Made by a program: the position numbers and the translations under genes
In this document: in pieces, positions 43,897 through 53,400 of the stretch
Layout of the letters: each line of letters starts with the position of its first letter
Position numbering within the stretch: the stretch's first letter is position 1
Notes under the pieces: generated by a model
Database searches by the model: none
Seen by the model: the letters and a program-made list of their open reading frames with translations, nothing else
What the model was told of the DNA's origin: nothing
Origin: Avena insularis
Taxonomy: Eukaryota; Streptophyta; Magnoliopsida; Poales; Poaceae
DNA: 64,000 nucleotides
Direction: 5' to 3'
NCBI GenBank assembly: GCA_023614405.1
Contig: CM042688.1
Span: 441,244,028 to 441,308,027, forward strand

Positions 43897-44669
43897 GAGG
43901 GTCTTGGAGAAACCATAACCATCAATAAGTGAGTGACGATTAAGGCGTATTTTCCTCGCCTGTGTAACTTAGGCGGATGATCACCGTGGTCAAATGTGAT
44001 TGCCACTTCCGACCAGTCCAGATACTGGGGGATAGCCGGAACTGTTGCATTGAGCTCGTGTAGAACTACTTTCTTGACCTTTGCTGGTTGAGATCTGAGG
44101 AAGGTGACATAAGTGTCCTTCTTGGTGGGAAAAGTTTTCTTCCCTTCCGGCTTGGGATTTGAAGCATTAGCTTCCTCCATGTCGGAATCTTCCTTGGTCT
44201 CTTTGTCCTTTTCGGGATTTTTCTTTCCCTTCTTCCTCTTAGCTTTGTAGCCCACGGTGTCATCTCTTTTGATGTCGTCATTGAAACGACATTCAGCGTT
44301 GGTGTGGGACGAGCCCCCATTGGCGTCTAGGTGATGCACACATGGGTTATTGGCAATGTCGGCCCAAGAGTAGGTTTTGCCTGGTTGCTGTTCTCCTCTA
44401 CCTTGGACCCTTGAAGTCCCACGGCCACGCCCGCGGCCTCCGCCATGTCCTCCTCGTCCTCCAGACCCAGAAACAGTAGTAACCACCGTTGTTTCCGTGT
44501 TGGGTTTTTCCTCCGAGGTGTTTTTACGCTTCTGAGCTTGTTGCTTTGTTTCTTTTGACTGAGGTACAGCCAGGACGTTGAGTAATCCCTCTGCATTGTC
44601 GTCAGCATCCGCATACTTGCTCACTGTTTCTATCATTTCTCCCAAATCAGTGACCATATCACACTTCAA
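43897..44669 (-). pseudogene. E2 gag C-terminal region
   Basis: Continuing on the minus strand after the gag core, it holds a Gly/Arg-rich tract (GRGGHGGGRGRGRGTSR), a degenerate Cys/His cluster (CVHHLDANGGSSHTNAEC) that probably represents the nucleocapsid knuckle of this lineage, and a Lys/Glu-rich linker. The frame runs to 43845 with the protease in another frame. Confidence 0.7.
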
Positions 44670-44765
44670 GCAGTGACGTAGTAGACCAATTGGGAGCCCT
44701 GCGATGAAAGCTTCAATTGCGGTTTGGTCGTTTACTCCTTCACAGGAATTCTTGGTGTCGATCCA

Positions 44766-45536
44766 TCATCCGAGATAATCTCGGCAAGTTTCTCTGGTTT
44801 TTTGGGTGCAACGTTGTAGGTCTCCGACCGAACAGGGCCTCCGATATGTGCCTTTGAAATTACGAAAGAACGCACTTTGCATGTCATACCAGTTATGGAT
44901 GGTGTTCTCCGGAAGTTCATTGAGCCATGATCGTGCCATCTTCCGCAACATAAGTGGGAGATATCGGGTTGCGACCAGGCTGTTTCCACCTTTGGCGATG
45001 CAGCAAGATTGGAAAAAATCCTGTAGCCAAGTGTCTGGCCGAGCAATGCCATCGTAGGCTTGGATGTGCCTTGAGATAGCAAATCCTTCCGGGATTCTTG
45101 TAGCTCTCATGCGTGGTCCGAAGCACTTTGGGCCCACGTACATCTCATCGTTTTCATAGGGCCGCGCCTCTATGTTGGAATTTATCCTGTGCCTTGTGTC
45201 GTTCGGGGATAGAGATCGTCCCGAATGCTGGTTGTGGCTGCGGTGCCTTGGAGATAGACTTCGGCTTCTTCCACCACCTCCTTCGCCATGTCGTCCTCCT
45301 TGCCCTCCATGGGAGCCGTTTTGATGACTGTGTGGTGGAGAGGGTGGTGCAGCTGGATAGTTTCCGGCTGATCGCCGGCCTCCGTCCGGAGCGCCATTAT
45401 TCCGGTTCCGGGGAGGATCTTGATTATGACGAGCCCCCTGCCGGCTTGTTCCAGCGTGGTTTTCGTCGTTACTTCGTCCGTCATTCCCACCACGGTGAGG
45501 ATCAACCGGACGGCTCGTATATTTAGGAGGTGGCAT
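44766..45536 (-). pseudogene. E2 gag core (capsid region)
   Basis: A 256-codon frame starts MPPPKYTSRPVDPHRGGNDG with a His/Gly/Ser-rich N-terminus and continues into a Retrotrans_gag-like segment: DTWLQDFFQSCCIAKGG, LMLRKMARSWLNELPENTIH, WYDMQSAFFRNFKGTYRRP, TQKTRETCRDYL. The TAG at 44766 ends it prematurely. The capsid region would assemble virus-like particles in the cytoplasm. Confidence 0.85.
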
Positions 45537-45689
45537 TTTTTGACGATCATCCTCCTGTCGTTTCTCTTTATCTTCTCCCCTTCGATCGTTAGATTCTCGT
45601 CGGCAAGGGTTCGTCGGATTCAGTGCAGCAATGGCGTCTTTCTCGGCCGCTGGAACGACGTTGCTCCAGTTGTGCGTGGTCTTGTAATG

Positions 45690-47232
45690 CTATCCTGACG
45701 ATCCGGTTCTTGAATAATTATCTTCCCGGTGTTCGGGGCGATGATACTGCTCCTGGACGTGATGGGGTCTTACGTCAGCCCATGCCGGATCTGTGCAACA
45801 TTGGTCAGAATCTGAGACCAGTTTTTGACTTTCGGACAGGGCGACCTTTTGCTGCTCCAGTCCCTTATTGAGTAGCTTGATACCCAAACGGATCTCCTCT
45901 GGTCCTAGATTAGCCGATAGAATTTCTCGGGCCGCCACGGTATTCTGTACTGGGGTTGGGTATACCCAATCTCCTTTGCTATCTTTCCGTGGCTTCCCCA
46001 TCTCATCTCCGAAAAGGACGACACAGATAGTTGGGAACTGGTCGTCATTGGTGTGACATTTCCGTGTCTTCTGGTGCAACCGAGACATGTAGTCTTTAGT
46101 TGCCATGTGTTTCTTCCCCACCTCGATGTTTTTGGCTTCATCGAGGAGTTGTTGATGACGCGCTTCTAGGGCTGGGGCCCTTTCATCCAGCACTTCAGCA
46201 GTAAGTTCTGGGGCTATAGAGATCGGTGTGGTTAATGTAGCATCGATGAGTTTACGCGCACCTTCGGTGATCACGTGTCCATCCATTGATTCTTCTTTTT
46301 TGGCTCGTCTGGGATAAGTGCTCCATCCGAGTCTTCTTCGTATTCCTTGGCAATCACCTCCTCAGCCAGAGGGTCTTTTTCAGGGTCTTGTTGTTCTTGT
46401 TCTTCTTCTTTGCCTTCTTGGCAGCGCCGGTAGCAAAGACGGCTTTGGGTCCGTTTCCTGGAGTCAAGCTCTGTTCGGTACTTTCGGACATCTGGACCTC
46501 GGGATTATCTCCGATGTCCATGTCATCCTACACTTTGGGAGAGTGTTCCCCGGATCCTTCATCCATGGCTTCTCCTTCTTCTGCAGCTTTGGAGTTATAC
46601 TCCTCTTCATATTCTGCGGAGAACTTTCGGAAATCCGCTGACGTCATCTATTCATCCGAGGATGCGGGTACGTCGGCGTTTGTTCCAATAGCCTCTAGCA
46701 CCAAGTCGGTGTTTTCTCCAGCATCGGCAGAGCCGGATCCGGATCCCACGTATCCGACAAAGTGCAACGCGTGCTTCCTGAGGTACCTGCGGCTTTCACG
46801 ATCAGCCATGTCGAAACTTTTGATGGTCTCGAGAATTGCATCTGCTCTTTCGCCTTGCAGTATCATATGTCGTAATGTGTACCTTAGGAAAGGTCTGTCT
46901 GTCCCGACATCATCAGATCCAGAATTAGTATCACTGATATGCTCCTCCTGGATTTTGACTTCCGCGGGTGGGTCGATCTGGGATCCGGCTCCTCCAGGGA
47001 GATCCACTCCAGATTCGACGTGGAACGCTAGGTCTTCTTCAGGCTCGGATTTCTCCACTATCTCCGCAACTAGTGTGGGCTGGGTGGGATTAGGGTTTTC
47101 TAAGATCCGGAACTCTACCGCCTCCGCGGACAAAGGGGACCCAGAAGATTTGTCTGCCTCTATCATCACCGCTGGGGTGGGTTGGGCATGTTCAACGAAA
47201 CCGATGTAAACATCGATCTCACCAAAAGACAT
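45690..47232 (-). pseudogene. E2 N-terminal gag/leader ORFs
   Basis: Two frames lie upstream of the gag core. 46648-47232 (start MSFGEIDVYIGFVEHAQP) is acidic and Pro/Glu/Ser-rich with RRYLRKHALHFVGYVG near its end. 45690-46286 (MDGHVITEGARKLIDATL) has a helical segment EVLDERAPALEARHQQLL. They are separated by an interval with two stops at about 46528 and 46345. Position 3' of the primer site suggests one original gag N-terminal extension. An 861-nt frame that reaches 47508 would start in the LTR and is not likely to be translated. The 307-codon plus-strand frame over this region is a shadow. Confidence 0.6.
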
Positions 47233-47390
47233 GATTGTGTAGGCAGTCACGGCCTCCCTAGTCGGAATCCAAGTCTCGTCGAGAATGATGAGAGGGATGT
47301 CACTAGCGTAGAGGATGCGACCGACGGCGATAGTCTCGCCGATTCCGACTCTTGCAGATTCCGCTCGGAACGCAGATCTGAAGCTCACTT

Positions 47391-47408
47391 GCCCCACGGT
47401 GGGCGCCA
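47391..47408 (-). other. E2 primer-binding site complementary to tRNA-Lys
   Basis: Plus strand GCCCCACGGTGGGCGCCA equals, as I recall it, the 3' end of plant tRNA-Lys(CUU) including CCA. The minus strand TGGCGCCCACCGTGGGGC is therefore an 18-nt primer site. It is 2 nt from the LTR end (47409-47410), the usual spacing. Confidence 0.8.
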
Positions 47409-47410
47409 AC

Positions 47411-47859
47411 TGTCGTCGGATTGATGACAAGTACGCCATGAGGGGGTCCTCGAGGCGTGCGGAAAATAGGGGTGTGAGACGTACGGTGTTCCGGGACGGT
47501 GAGCACACAAGTTTACCCAGTTCAATCCATGGCTTTGGACGGATCCTACTCCTGCTAGCAATCTAGTAATACGGCAGAGCCGGAATATGGGTTACAAGGG
47601 TTTCGCCTGTGCGAGTTGAGATTGTAGACTATTGAGGAGTGTCCTAAAGGCTCTCCCTAGGATGTCTTATATAGATATCCGGCCTAGGGTTTACAGGAGA
47701 GATCTATCCGGCTACGACTGAGAGTCGGTTACAAAGTACATCTTGAACTACAAATAACATTATGGGCCTAAGTCGGTAAGTCTTCTGGGCCTTCCCGTAG
47801 CCGGATTGGACCTTGTCTTTCTCCCTGACTGGGCTGCCTGTGAAGCAATGCTCTAACCC
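47411..47859 (-). repeat. 5' LTR of E2, outer 62 bp missing
   Basis: It starts (plus strand) TGTCGTCGGATTGATGAC next to the primer site and matches 35280-35728 at about 95 percent by hand count. At CTCTAACCCG (47850-47859) the match stops; the left LTR continues with GCGGGCCACCACAGTC to its TGTTGGGG end. The lost part is the outer U3 end. Confidence 0.9.
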
Positions 47860-47891
47860 GAAGTAGTAGTTTGGAGATGCGAGTTGATTCC

Positions 47892-48320
47892 TCAAGCTTG
47901 AGGTGTAGGGTTGCGAGAGGTCGGGTGGTCGTCCTTTCTTGGGGTGAGGACCTCGGTGCCTGCGGGCTTCACCATTTCGGAGTCCTTGATGGGTGAACGC
48001 TGGGGGCATTCTCGACTGAAGTGACCGTGCTGATCACACAAGAAACAGGTACCTTTCTTTTGGTGTAACTGAATTGACAACTTTCCTAGGCAGACACCGA
48101 GAAGCTGACAGGCCTTGCCCATGAGGAGATATACTGGGCAGTCGATAGGGACATGGTCTTGGCCTTCGCATAGGAAACAAGTGCCCAACCGAGTTGGACA
48201 AACCTTGGGTGAGTGAGGTTTTCCATACTTTGGGCAGTGCCCGGAACACTGGCTGGCTTGATGTTCTTCTTCTCCACAACGGCTACAAGCTTTATTCAAG
48301 CTTCTGGTCTTCATGGCCAT
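47892..48320 (-). CDS. E3 zinc-knuckle protein with three CCHC motifs
   Basis: A 142-codon frame starts MAMKTRSLNKACSRC. It has CSRCGEEEHQASQC, CFLCEGQDHVPIDC and CFLCDQHGHFSREC, each Cys-x2-Cys-x4-His-x4-Cys, at residues about 12-25, 48-61 and 89-102. CCHC knuckles bind single-stranded RNA and are typical of retroelement nucleocapsid. A GTACCC/acceptor-like CCCAACAG precedes the ATG, so it may be a second exon or ORF rather than a direct continuation of the gag frame that ends at 48751. The tail is Pro/Thr/Arg-rich and ends TGA 33 bp from the E2 junction. Three regularly spaced knuckles are more than the one or two of most gypsy gags. Confidence 0.6.
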   Translation of the reverse strand: MAMKTRSLNKACSRCGEEEHQASQCSGHCPKYGKPHSPKVCPTRLGTCFLCEGQDHVPIDCPVYLLMGKACQLLGVCLGKLSIQLHQKKGTCFLCDQHGHFSRECPQRSPIKDSEMVKPAGTEVLTPRKDDHPTSRNPTPQA

Positions 48321-48750
48321 CGGGAGGGAGTTCCTGTTGGGGGTAGGCGTTCTGGTTATGGGAGTAAGCTGTGTTAAACAGTTAGCTTTCGGAGTTCAAC
48401 TCAGAGGGATTATTGGGGTATAGATCTGTAGGATAGCGACTTAGGTCTAATCAAGTAGATCAATCCGAGGTTCTAGATCTCACGAGGTGTATCTAATGGG
48501 GTACCTGCAATCATCCAACTTTCGGGAGGAGTATTAGATAACTAAGAGAAGTGTTCATTTGGGGCATTTCCGTTCCGGGTTGGGTCTGATGCAACGTCTT
48601 GGGTAAAACACGCAAGAGGGAGAAACATCAAAGCAAGCATAGCAATCCAAGGAAGTTATTACATAACAAGCCAGTCTGCACCCGAAGGTGTCAACAGTAC
48701 TTAAGCATTACAAAACACGTTCAGGGACGATACATGACTCTACCCTATTG
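48321..48750 (-). other. Gap between the two E3 gag ORFs
   Basis: About 430 bp with stops in all minus frames, between the gag-like ORF and the knuckle ORF. It may be an intron of the subgenomic or gag transcript or decayed coding sequence. Nothing else is recognised. Confidence 0.35.
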
Positions 48751-49232
48751 CTAGCTGGGCAAGTACCGCAACGTGGGTGAATACTCGGAGGGTGCATATG
48801 TGGAGTCGTGGCTAGCTTCTGGCGGAGCAGTGGAGGTTTCCTGCACTTCCTGTATGGGCTTGAACGTACGAAGATACTGACTGGCGGTGATGCACTTCCT
48901 GCTTCTCTTGGGGGCGGCTTCTCTCGAGGTTCCTTCAGTGGCGGTGGTTTGTTCTTGATTCTTTGGAAGGGTTTCCAGAGCTTCCTTACGGGTGAGAATA
49001 GCTTGTAGGCGACGGAGCTCCATCTGGGAGTGACGGTATTCATCCATGACTGTTGTTAACACCTCGTTGCTGAAGTAGCTAAAGCGGGTCTCAAAGGAGA
49101 GCGCAGGGTATGCCAGGCTGGGGTCTTGAGATCCTCCGGTGCAGTCGACATTTCCCTTCATGGGAAGGTAGACGGTTGTGGGTTGTCTCATCTCTGGGAG
49201 GGATCTACGGATGCGCATCAAAGCTTCTCTAG

Positions 49233-49516
49233 TGTGAGACCAGGCACAAGGCTTAATAGGATTGATAGAATACTCATACAAACAAGTTGCAACTTCTTTT
49301 CCGGAAGCTCATTCGAAAAGAACTCTAAGGTTAAGCGTGCTTGGCCTAGAGCAATTCTAGGATGGGTGACCGACAGGGAAGTGGGTAACCGGGTGCGCAC
49401 GAGTGAGGACAAAGTGCGCATAAAAGACTAGTGTTGGTCTGTGGGGACAGTCTAAATATCCTATTAAGCTACCAGGAGTGACACCCCCCGGGCCCAGGAG
49501 TGGACGGGGTGATACA
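49233..49516 (+). repeat. Cassandra left LTR (284 bp) with 5S-like segment
   Basis: The 5S-like part spans about 49318-49392: GAACTCTAAGGTTAAGCGTG (A-box region), GAGCAATTCTAGG (intermediate element) and GGATGGGTGACC (C-box), all in the order of the 5S internal promoter. It may allow RNA polymerase III transcription; activity is inferred. Confidence 0.88.
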
Positions 49517-49518
49517 AG

Positions 49519-49530
49519 TGGTATCAGAGC
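49519..49530 (+). other. Cassandra primer-binding site (tRNA-iMet)
   Basis: TGGTATCAGAGC lies 2 nt after the left LTR end (49516) and is the standard complement of the initiator tRNA-Met 3' end. Confidence 0.9.
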
Positions 49531-49717
49531 CGACCCTTGCGATTACACGGGTGTGTGTGGGTTAGTGGCAGGACATGTGGAGCATGGCGCGTGTGGCCCG
49601 GAGTGGACACGGCATGGCACATGTGCCGGCACTGGACGCACATACGCGTGCCAAGAGGGAACGTTCATGGGGTGTGCTTGATCGATGAGGGCATCGATCT
49701 TCTAAAGAGTGGGTGTA

Positions 49718-50000
49718 TGTGAGACCAGGCACATGGCTTAATAGGATTGATAGAATACTCATACCAACAAGTTGTAACTTCTTTTCCAGAAGCTCATTCG
49801 AAACGAACTCTAAGGTTAAGCGTGCTTGGCCTAGAGCAATTCTAGGATGGGTGACCGGCCGGGAAGTGGGTACCGGGTGCGCACGAGTGAGGACAAAGTG
49901 CGCAGAAAAGACTAGTGTTGGTATGTCGGGCCAGTCTAGATATCCTATTAGGCTACCAGGAGTTACACCCCCCGGGCCCAGGTGTGGACGGGGTGTTACA
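49718..50000 (+). repeat. Cassandra right LTR (283 bp) with 5S-like segment
   Basis: It matches the left LTR throughout; the 5S-like part is about 49805-49880. A one-base deletion (GGGTACC versus GGGTAACC) lies just after that part. Confidence 0.88.
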
Positions 50001-50452
50001 TCTGGCTACCAAATCAATAGCGAGTACGGGGCTGGGCATCTAGGGTCCAGTAGAATAGATAGGGCTTCCATTAGTTCCCGGATTGACTAGTATGACAATC
50101 TGTCCCACATAATCTCCTGATTCTAGTCCCTTGTGGAGGGTGTAAATAGGTTTCGACTGGTAACCACAAAGTTGTAGGGAGTCCCAGAGGAGTCGGGGAA
50201 ATCCAATCTTCAGCCACTCTTCATCAACAGGTTCCATCTACAAAATTGTTTAGGGCTAGGTCGAGTTAGTGAAAAGTGTGAAGGATTTTAAGATTAGAAA
50301 ATCATATTAATGCAAGCGGTTTTCAAAAATGGAGGGAAGAAGACATAAGCACTTTTTCAAATAATCCACTCTTCTCCTTTGTTTTTTTGAAAATAGGTTT
50401 ATCGTTTCCTGTCTAACGTCCATGCTAACTAAGGTCTCCTATAGTCAGGATG

Positions 50453-50464
50453 GCTCTGATACCA
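50453..50464 (-). other. E3 primer-binding site (tRNA-iMet)
   Basis: Plus strand GCTCTGATACCA is the complement of TGGTATCAGAGC, followed on the minus strand by CATCC. It orients E3 on the minus strand and places its LTR to the right. The LTR inner edge is at about 50465-50471. Confidence 0.75.
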
Positions 50465-50470
50465 AGTCTA

Positions 50471-53400
50471 TGGGCTCCCCGGATTAACCATCCGAGAAAT
50501 CCCTCTTATGTATATATCCATGTTCCCATGATCAGTGAGTCATGGAACATAATCGACAAGTATCATTACAACATCCGAAACATAACGAATTTACAAGAAT
50601 TACATAAATGCCATTATGGCTACACCATCTTTAGCAGCGGAACAACATCATGTGCAGAGCACAATCGTGCCTCAACCTAACAGGCGACTGACTGGGAAGA
50701 GGGCCAAGCTTGCTGGACGTCACCTTAATCCTCGGATGTCGAACCTCTGAAACTTTGGTCAAGTAAATAACCAGGGACAATGCCATGAGTACTAGAATAA
50801 GGAAAATGCAAATTCTGGCTGTGGCGAGATAGCTCTATCTAGGGTTGTTTTTGAAATAACTAGACAATCTCTTATAGTATGGCATCTCCATATATTTGTT
50901 GAAAAAGAGTTTTGAAAACATGCCTCTATTTTATAAGTCAAGATATCCCCATATCTTTGTTGAAAACCTTTTTTTTTTAAACTGTTTTGGAGTAAAAACC
51001 CTTTTTGTAAACCTCTTTGACCTCCTGGTCAAAACAACACTTTAAACTCAGGTTCCCCCGGAACCTCCATACTTTCATCCATTCCTTCCAAACAAACCAC
51101 TGTTTGTGTACTCCTAGCCATCACCTTTCCAACCGTCCTTGTCCGTGGACACGGCTATCCGAATAGATTATACTCTGTAGAGTTTGCGCACTTTCCCCAC
51201 AAGAATCAATACATCCGCCGTGTTAAAAGCACGGCCTACTACCATTGTAGATGGGGGTTCAAATAATCAGACCTAACCTTTCTCTTGTCGACCCTAGCAA
51301 AGGCTGCTTTTCCTTTTGGGTTTGATCTCCCCGGAAACGATTATGTGGCTCCTAGCCATAGTCCTGCCATCTGTACATGCGTATACCCAAGCCGCAACTT
51401 GGCGTATACCTTAATCTAGTGACTCCACTTCCTTCCATACCACCTAAGTCATACCGTCCGCGGGAGACCCAATTGTTGCACCAGCACTCCTGCCAGAACA
51501 GGCTCACTCTTGCTGAAGCAAGCTACAGGCTCTAGATCCGTAGATCTGCTAGCACCTGCCGGGATTTCAAGGGATCTCTCCCTATAAGCATGGTATAAGC
51601 TGCCCCGGCTAATGAAGACAAACTACGAGCTAAGCCCCAGCACCTAGGGTAATGTGGTTGCACGGATAAAAATTCTTCTGGTAAAGGCGTAGAACATCCC
51701 TTCACTTTCTCATTTCTCATCAACACCACTTCTGTAGTTAAAACATCCGCTTGGAACGATGCCTGTTCCCAAGGGTTTTTACAATACAGTTTTGAAACAT
51801 TTGTAGTAGGGTAAACCCAAAACAATTCATTTTCTCAAAACCGGGGTTTTCAATGAGGGAGGATGTTGTCCATCGTACTCTCGGTCTAAAGGGATAAAAT
51901 GGGAGGTACATAAGGGTGGTGCCACGAGGGGCACAAAGTCATAACTTGGAGGAGCCAAGTCATTAGCGCAGTATTTGTAAAACAAGACATGTAGCTAGAT
52001 AATGCAATTTATAAAGAGGATACAAAACAGGCAAAAGAGAGTAGGACAAGTATCAGAATTAGGGAATGGTGGCTTGCCTGTGATCATCAATAAGTCCCTA
52101 GACTTCCTTAGATGACCAAGAATACCCAATAAATAATAATTAGAAGTCCCTTCCTTCTGGTCGTCAAACACTCACACTATCGCCGTCATCGAGTAAACAT
52201 GCAAGAAGGCAATACCACAATCAACACAAGGCATACATGTATCAAACCATTCAGTAAACAAACATGAGGAATCCTACTTAAATTAGTAAGTTTTGGAGAA
52301 GTTGGGTAATAGTAGTGGAATTACTAGATTGCCATTGAGGTGTTTTTCCTTTGGGAGATAGTTGTCTAGAGTATAAACTATGGTCTTGGGGTGGAGACTT
52401 GGGGTCTTTAGGATGTTAATGTGCAACAAGGATATCCTTAGATAGTTCTTGAAAAAACAAGACCAACACAAATGGTTTCACTAGATTATCAATTACCTAG
52501 ATTTAATTATGCCTTTTATAGTTGAATAAACTATAGTTTGAGGAAATAATTCACCAGAATTTATCTGGAGGCCCAAAAATTATTTCCTTGGGTGGTTAGG
52601 TAGTGTTTGATGTACTGAACCACATAGAGTTGGAATCTTGTCAAAATAATTAACAGAATGCCCTTAATAAATCATCAAAGGCAGTTCTGTATGGTTTTTC
52701 TCTTTTTCACCAGTTTAATTTGACAGAAGCCCTTGAGTTTATTCCAAGGGAATGTTGTAGGCATTTAGAATACCTTTCTGTAGGAATTGGGTTCACTCTT
52801 TTTGGAGTTGTCAAACTCCTGGAGTGATTTATTTGGTGAAAAATGGGTACACGGACAAGTTTAATTCACTAAAATTGAACCAGCATTCAATAAAATCTGA
52901 GGTGCTGGGATTTGATATATGCTGGTATAAGGGTGTACTGGGAGGTGGAATCAGGTCAATACCTCATTTGGTTTGACCTAGAGAAATTATCTAAGGCAAA
53001 TAATGGCTGTTTTTGTTATTTTTGCTATGGGCACACTACTGTTCACCTTGGCATATGACCTATGCTAGATGCCATGTATATCAAATACCTTCCAGTAGAG
53101 ATTTGGTTCTCCCCAATTGGAGATGTAAAACTCTTAGAGAAATTTATTTAGTGCATAGGACAATCTTTAGTGGATTAATTTCCAAGGAATACTCAAAATT
53201 ATTTTTGGCCTGGGACCCATTTTGCATGATTAAGAAAACATCTGAGAACTCTCAGAAATTTATATCCTGGCTTTTGGATCTTGTTTACATCTGAGAACTC
53301 TCAGAAGTTTATATCCTGGCTTTGGTCAAGTTAGTGAAAAGGATTTAAATTAACTGGTAAACTTATGGATCTCAAATTAAAAGAAAAATAAAAGGGCAGA

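Larger units (their letters stand above)
35280..47859 (-). mobile_element. Ty3/gypsy retrotransposon with antisense accessory gene (E2), right LTR truncated
   Basis: Seen: LTRs at 35280-35790 and 47411-47859, a tRNA-Lys primer site inside the right LTR, a polypurine tract inside the left LTR, and gag, protease, RT, RNase H and integrase remnants in that order on the minus strand. Between pol and the 3' LTR about 4.3 kb contains a spliced-type gene on the plus strand. Domain order PR-RT-RH-INT, the large size (12.6 kb) and the antisense accessory gene fit the Tat-type lineage that includes maize Grande. Every pol domain contains stops, so it is non-autonomous now. The left flank is ATCAC; no matching duplication exists on the right because about 60 bp of the outer LTR is missing. 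LTRs differ at roughly two dozen sites over about 448 bp by hand count, implying an insertion of the order of a few million years ago. Confidence 0.9.
49233..50000 (+). mobile_element. Complete Cassandra TRIM retrotransposon
   Basis: Two LTRs (49233-49516 and 49718-50000) begin TGTGAGACC and end in TACA. Between them lies a 201-bp non-coding interior with a tRNA-iMet primer site and a purine tract (TAAAGAGTGGGTGTA before the right LTR). Each LTR contains a 5S-rRNA-like segment, the defining trait of Cassandra. Flanks are TCTAG (49228-49232) and TCTGG (50001-50005), a target duplication with one mismatch. LTRs differ at about 17 sites by hand count (about 6 percent). It encodes no protein and would depend on enzymes of other elements. 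It lies opposite to, and inside, the E3 gag. Confidence 0.92.
48751..50237 (-). pseudogene. E3 gag-like ORF interrupted by Cassandra
   Basis: The frame starts at 50235-50237 (MEPVDEEWLKIGFPRLLWDS), about 220 bp downstream of the primer site, and reads to a TAG at 50040-50042. In the same frame it resumes and, across the Cassandra insertion (49233-50000), continues as ALMRIRRSLPEMRQPTTVYL, a helical segment VLTTVMDEYRHSQMELRRLQ and a Ser/Pro-rich tail ending at 48751. So only one stop besides the insertion breaks it. I recognise it as a recurrent grass retroelement ORF but cannot name its family. Position after the primer site and before CCHC knuckles argues for gag. Confidence 0.6.

Noticed and set aside
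46286..47209. 307-codon plus-strand ORF
   Set aside because: It lies antisense to E2 gag leader frames, is Ser-rich from the complementary codons, and has no domain.
49318..49392. Functional 5S rRNA gene
   Set aside because: Only the 3' promoter-bearing part of 5S is present and it is embedded in a Cassandra LTR, in two copies.
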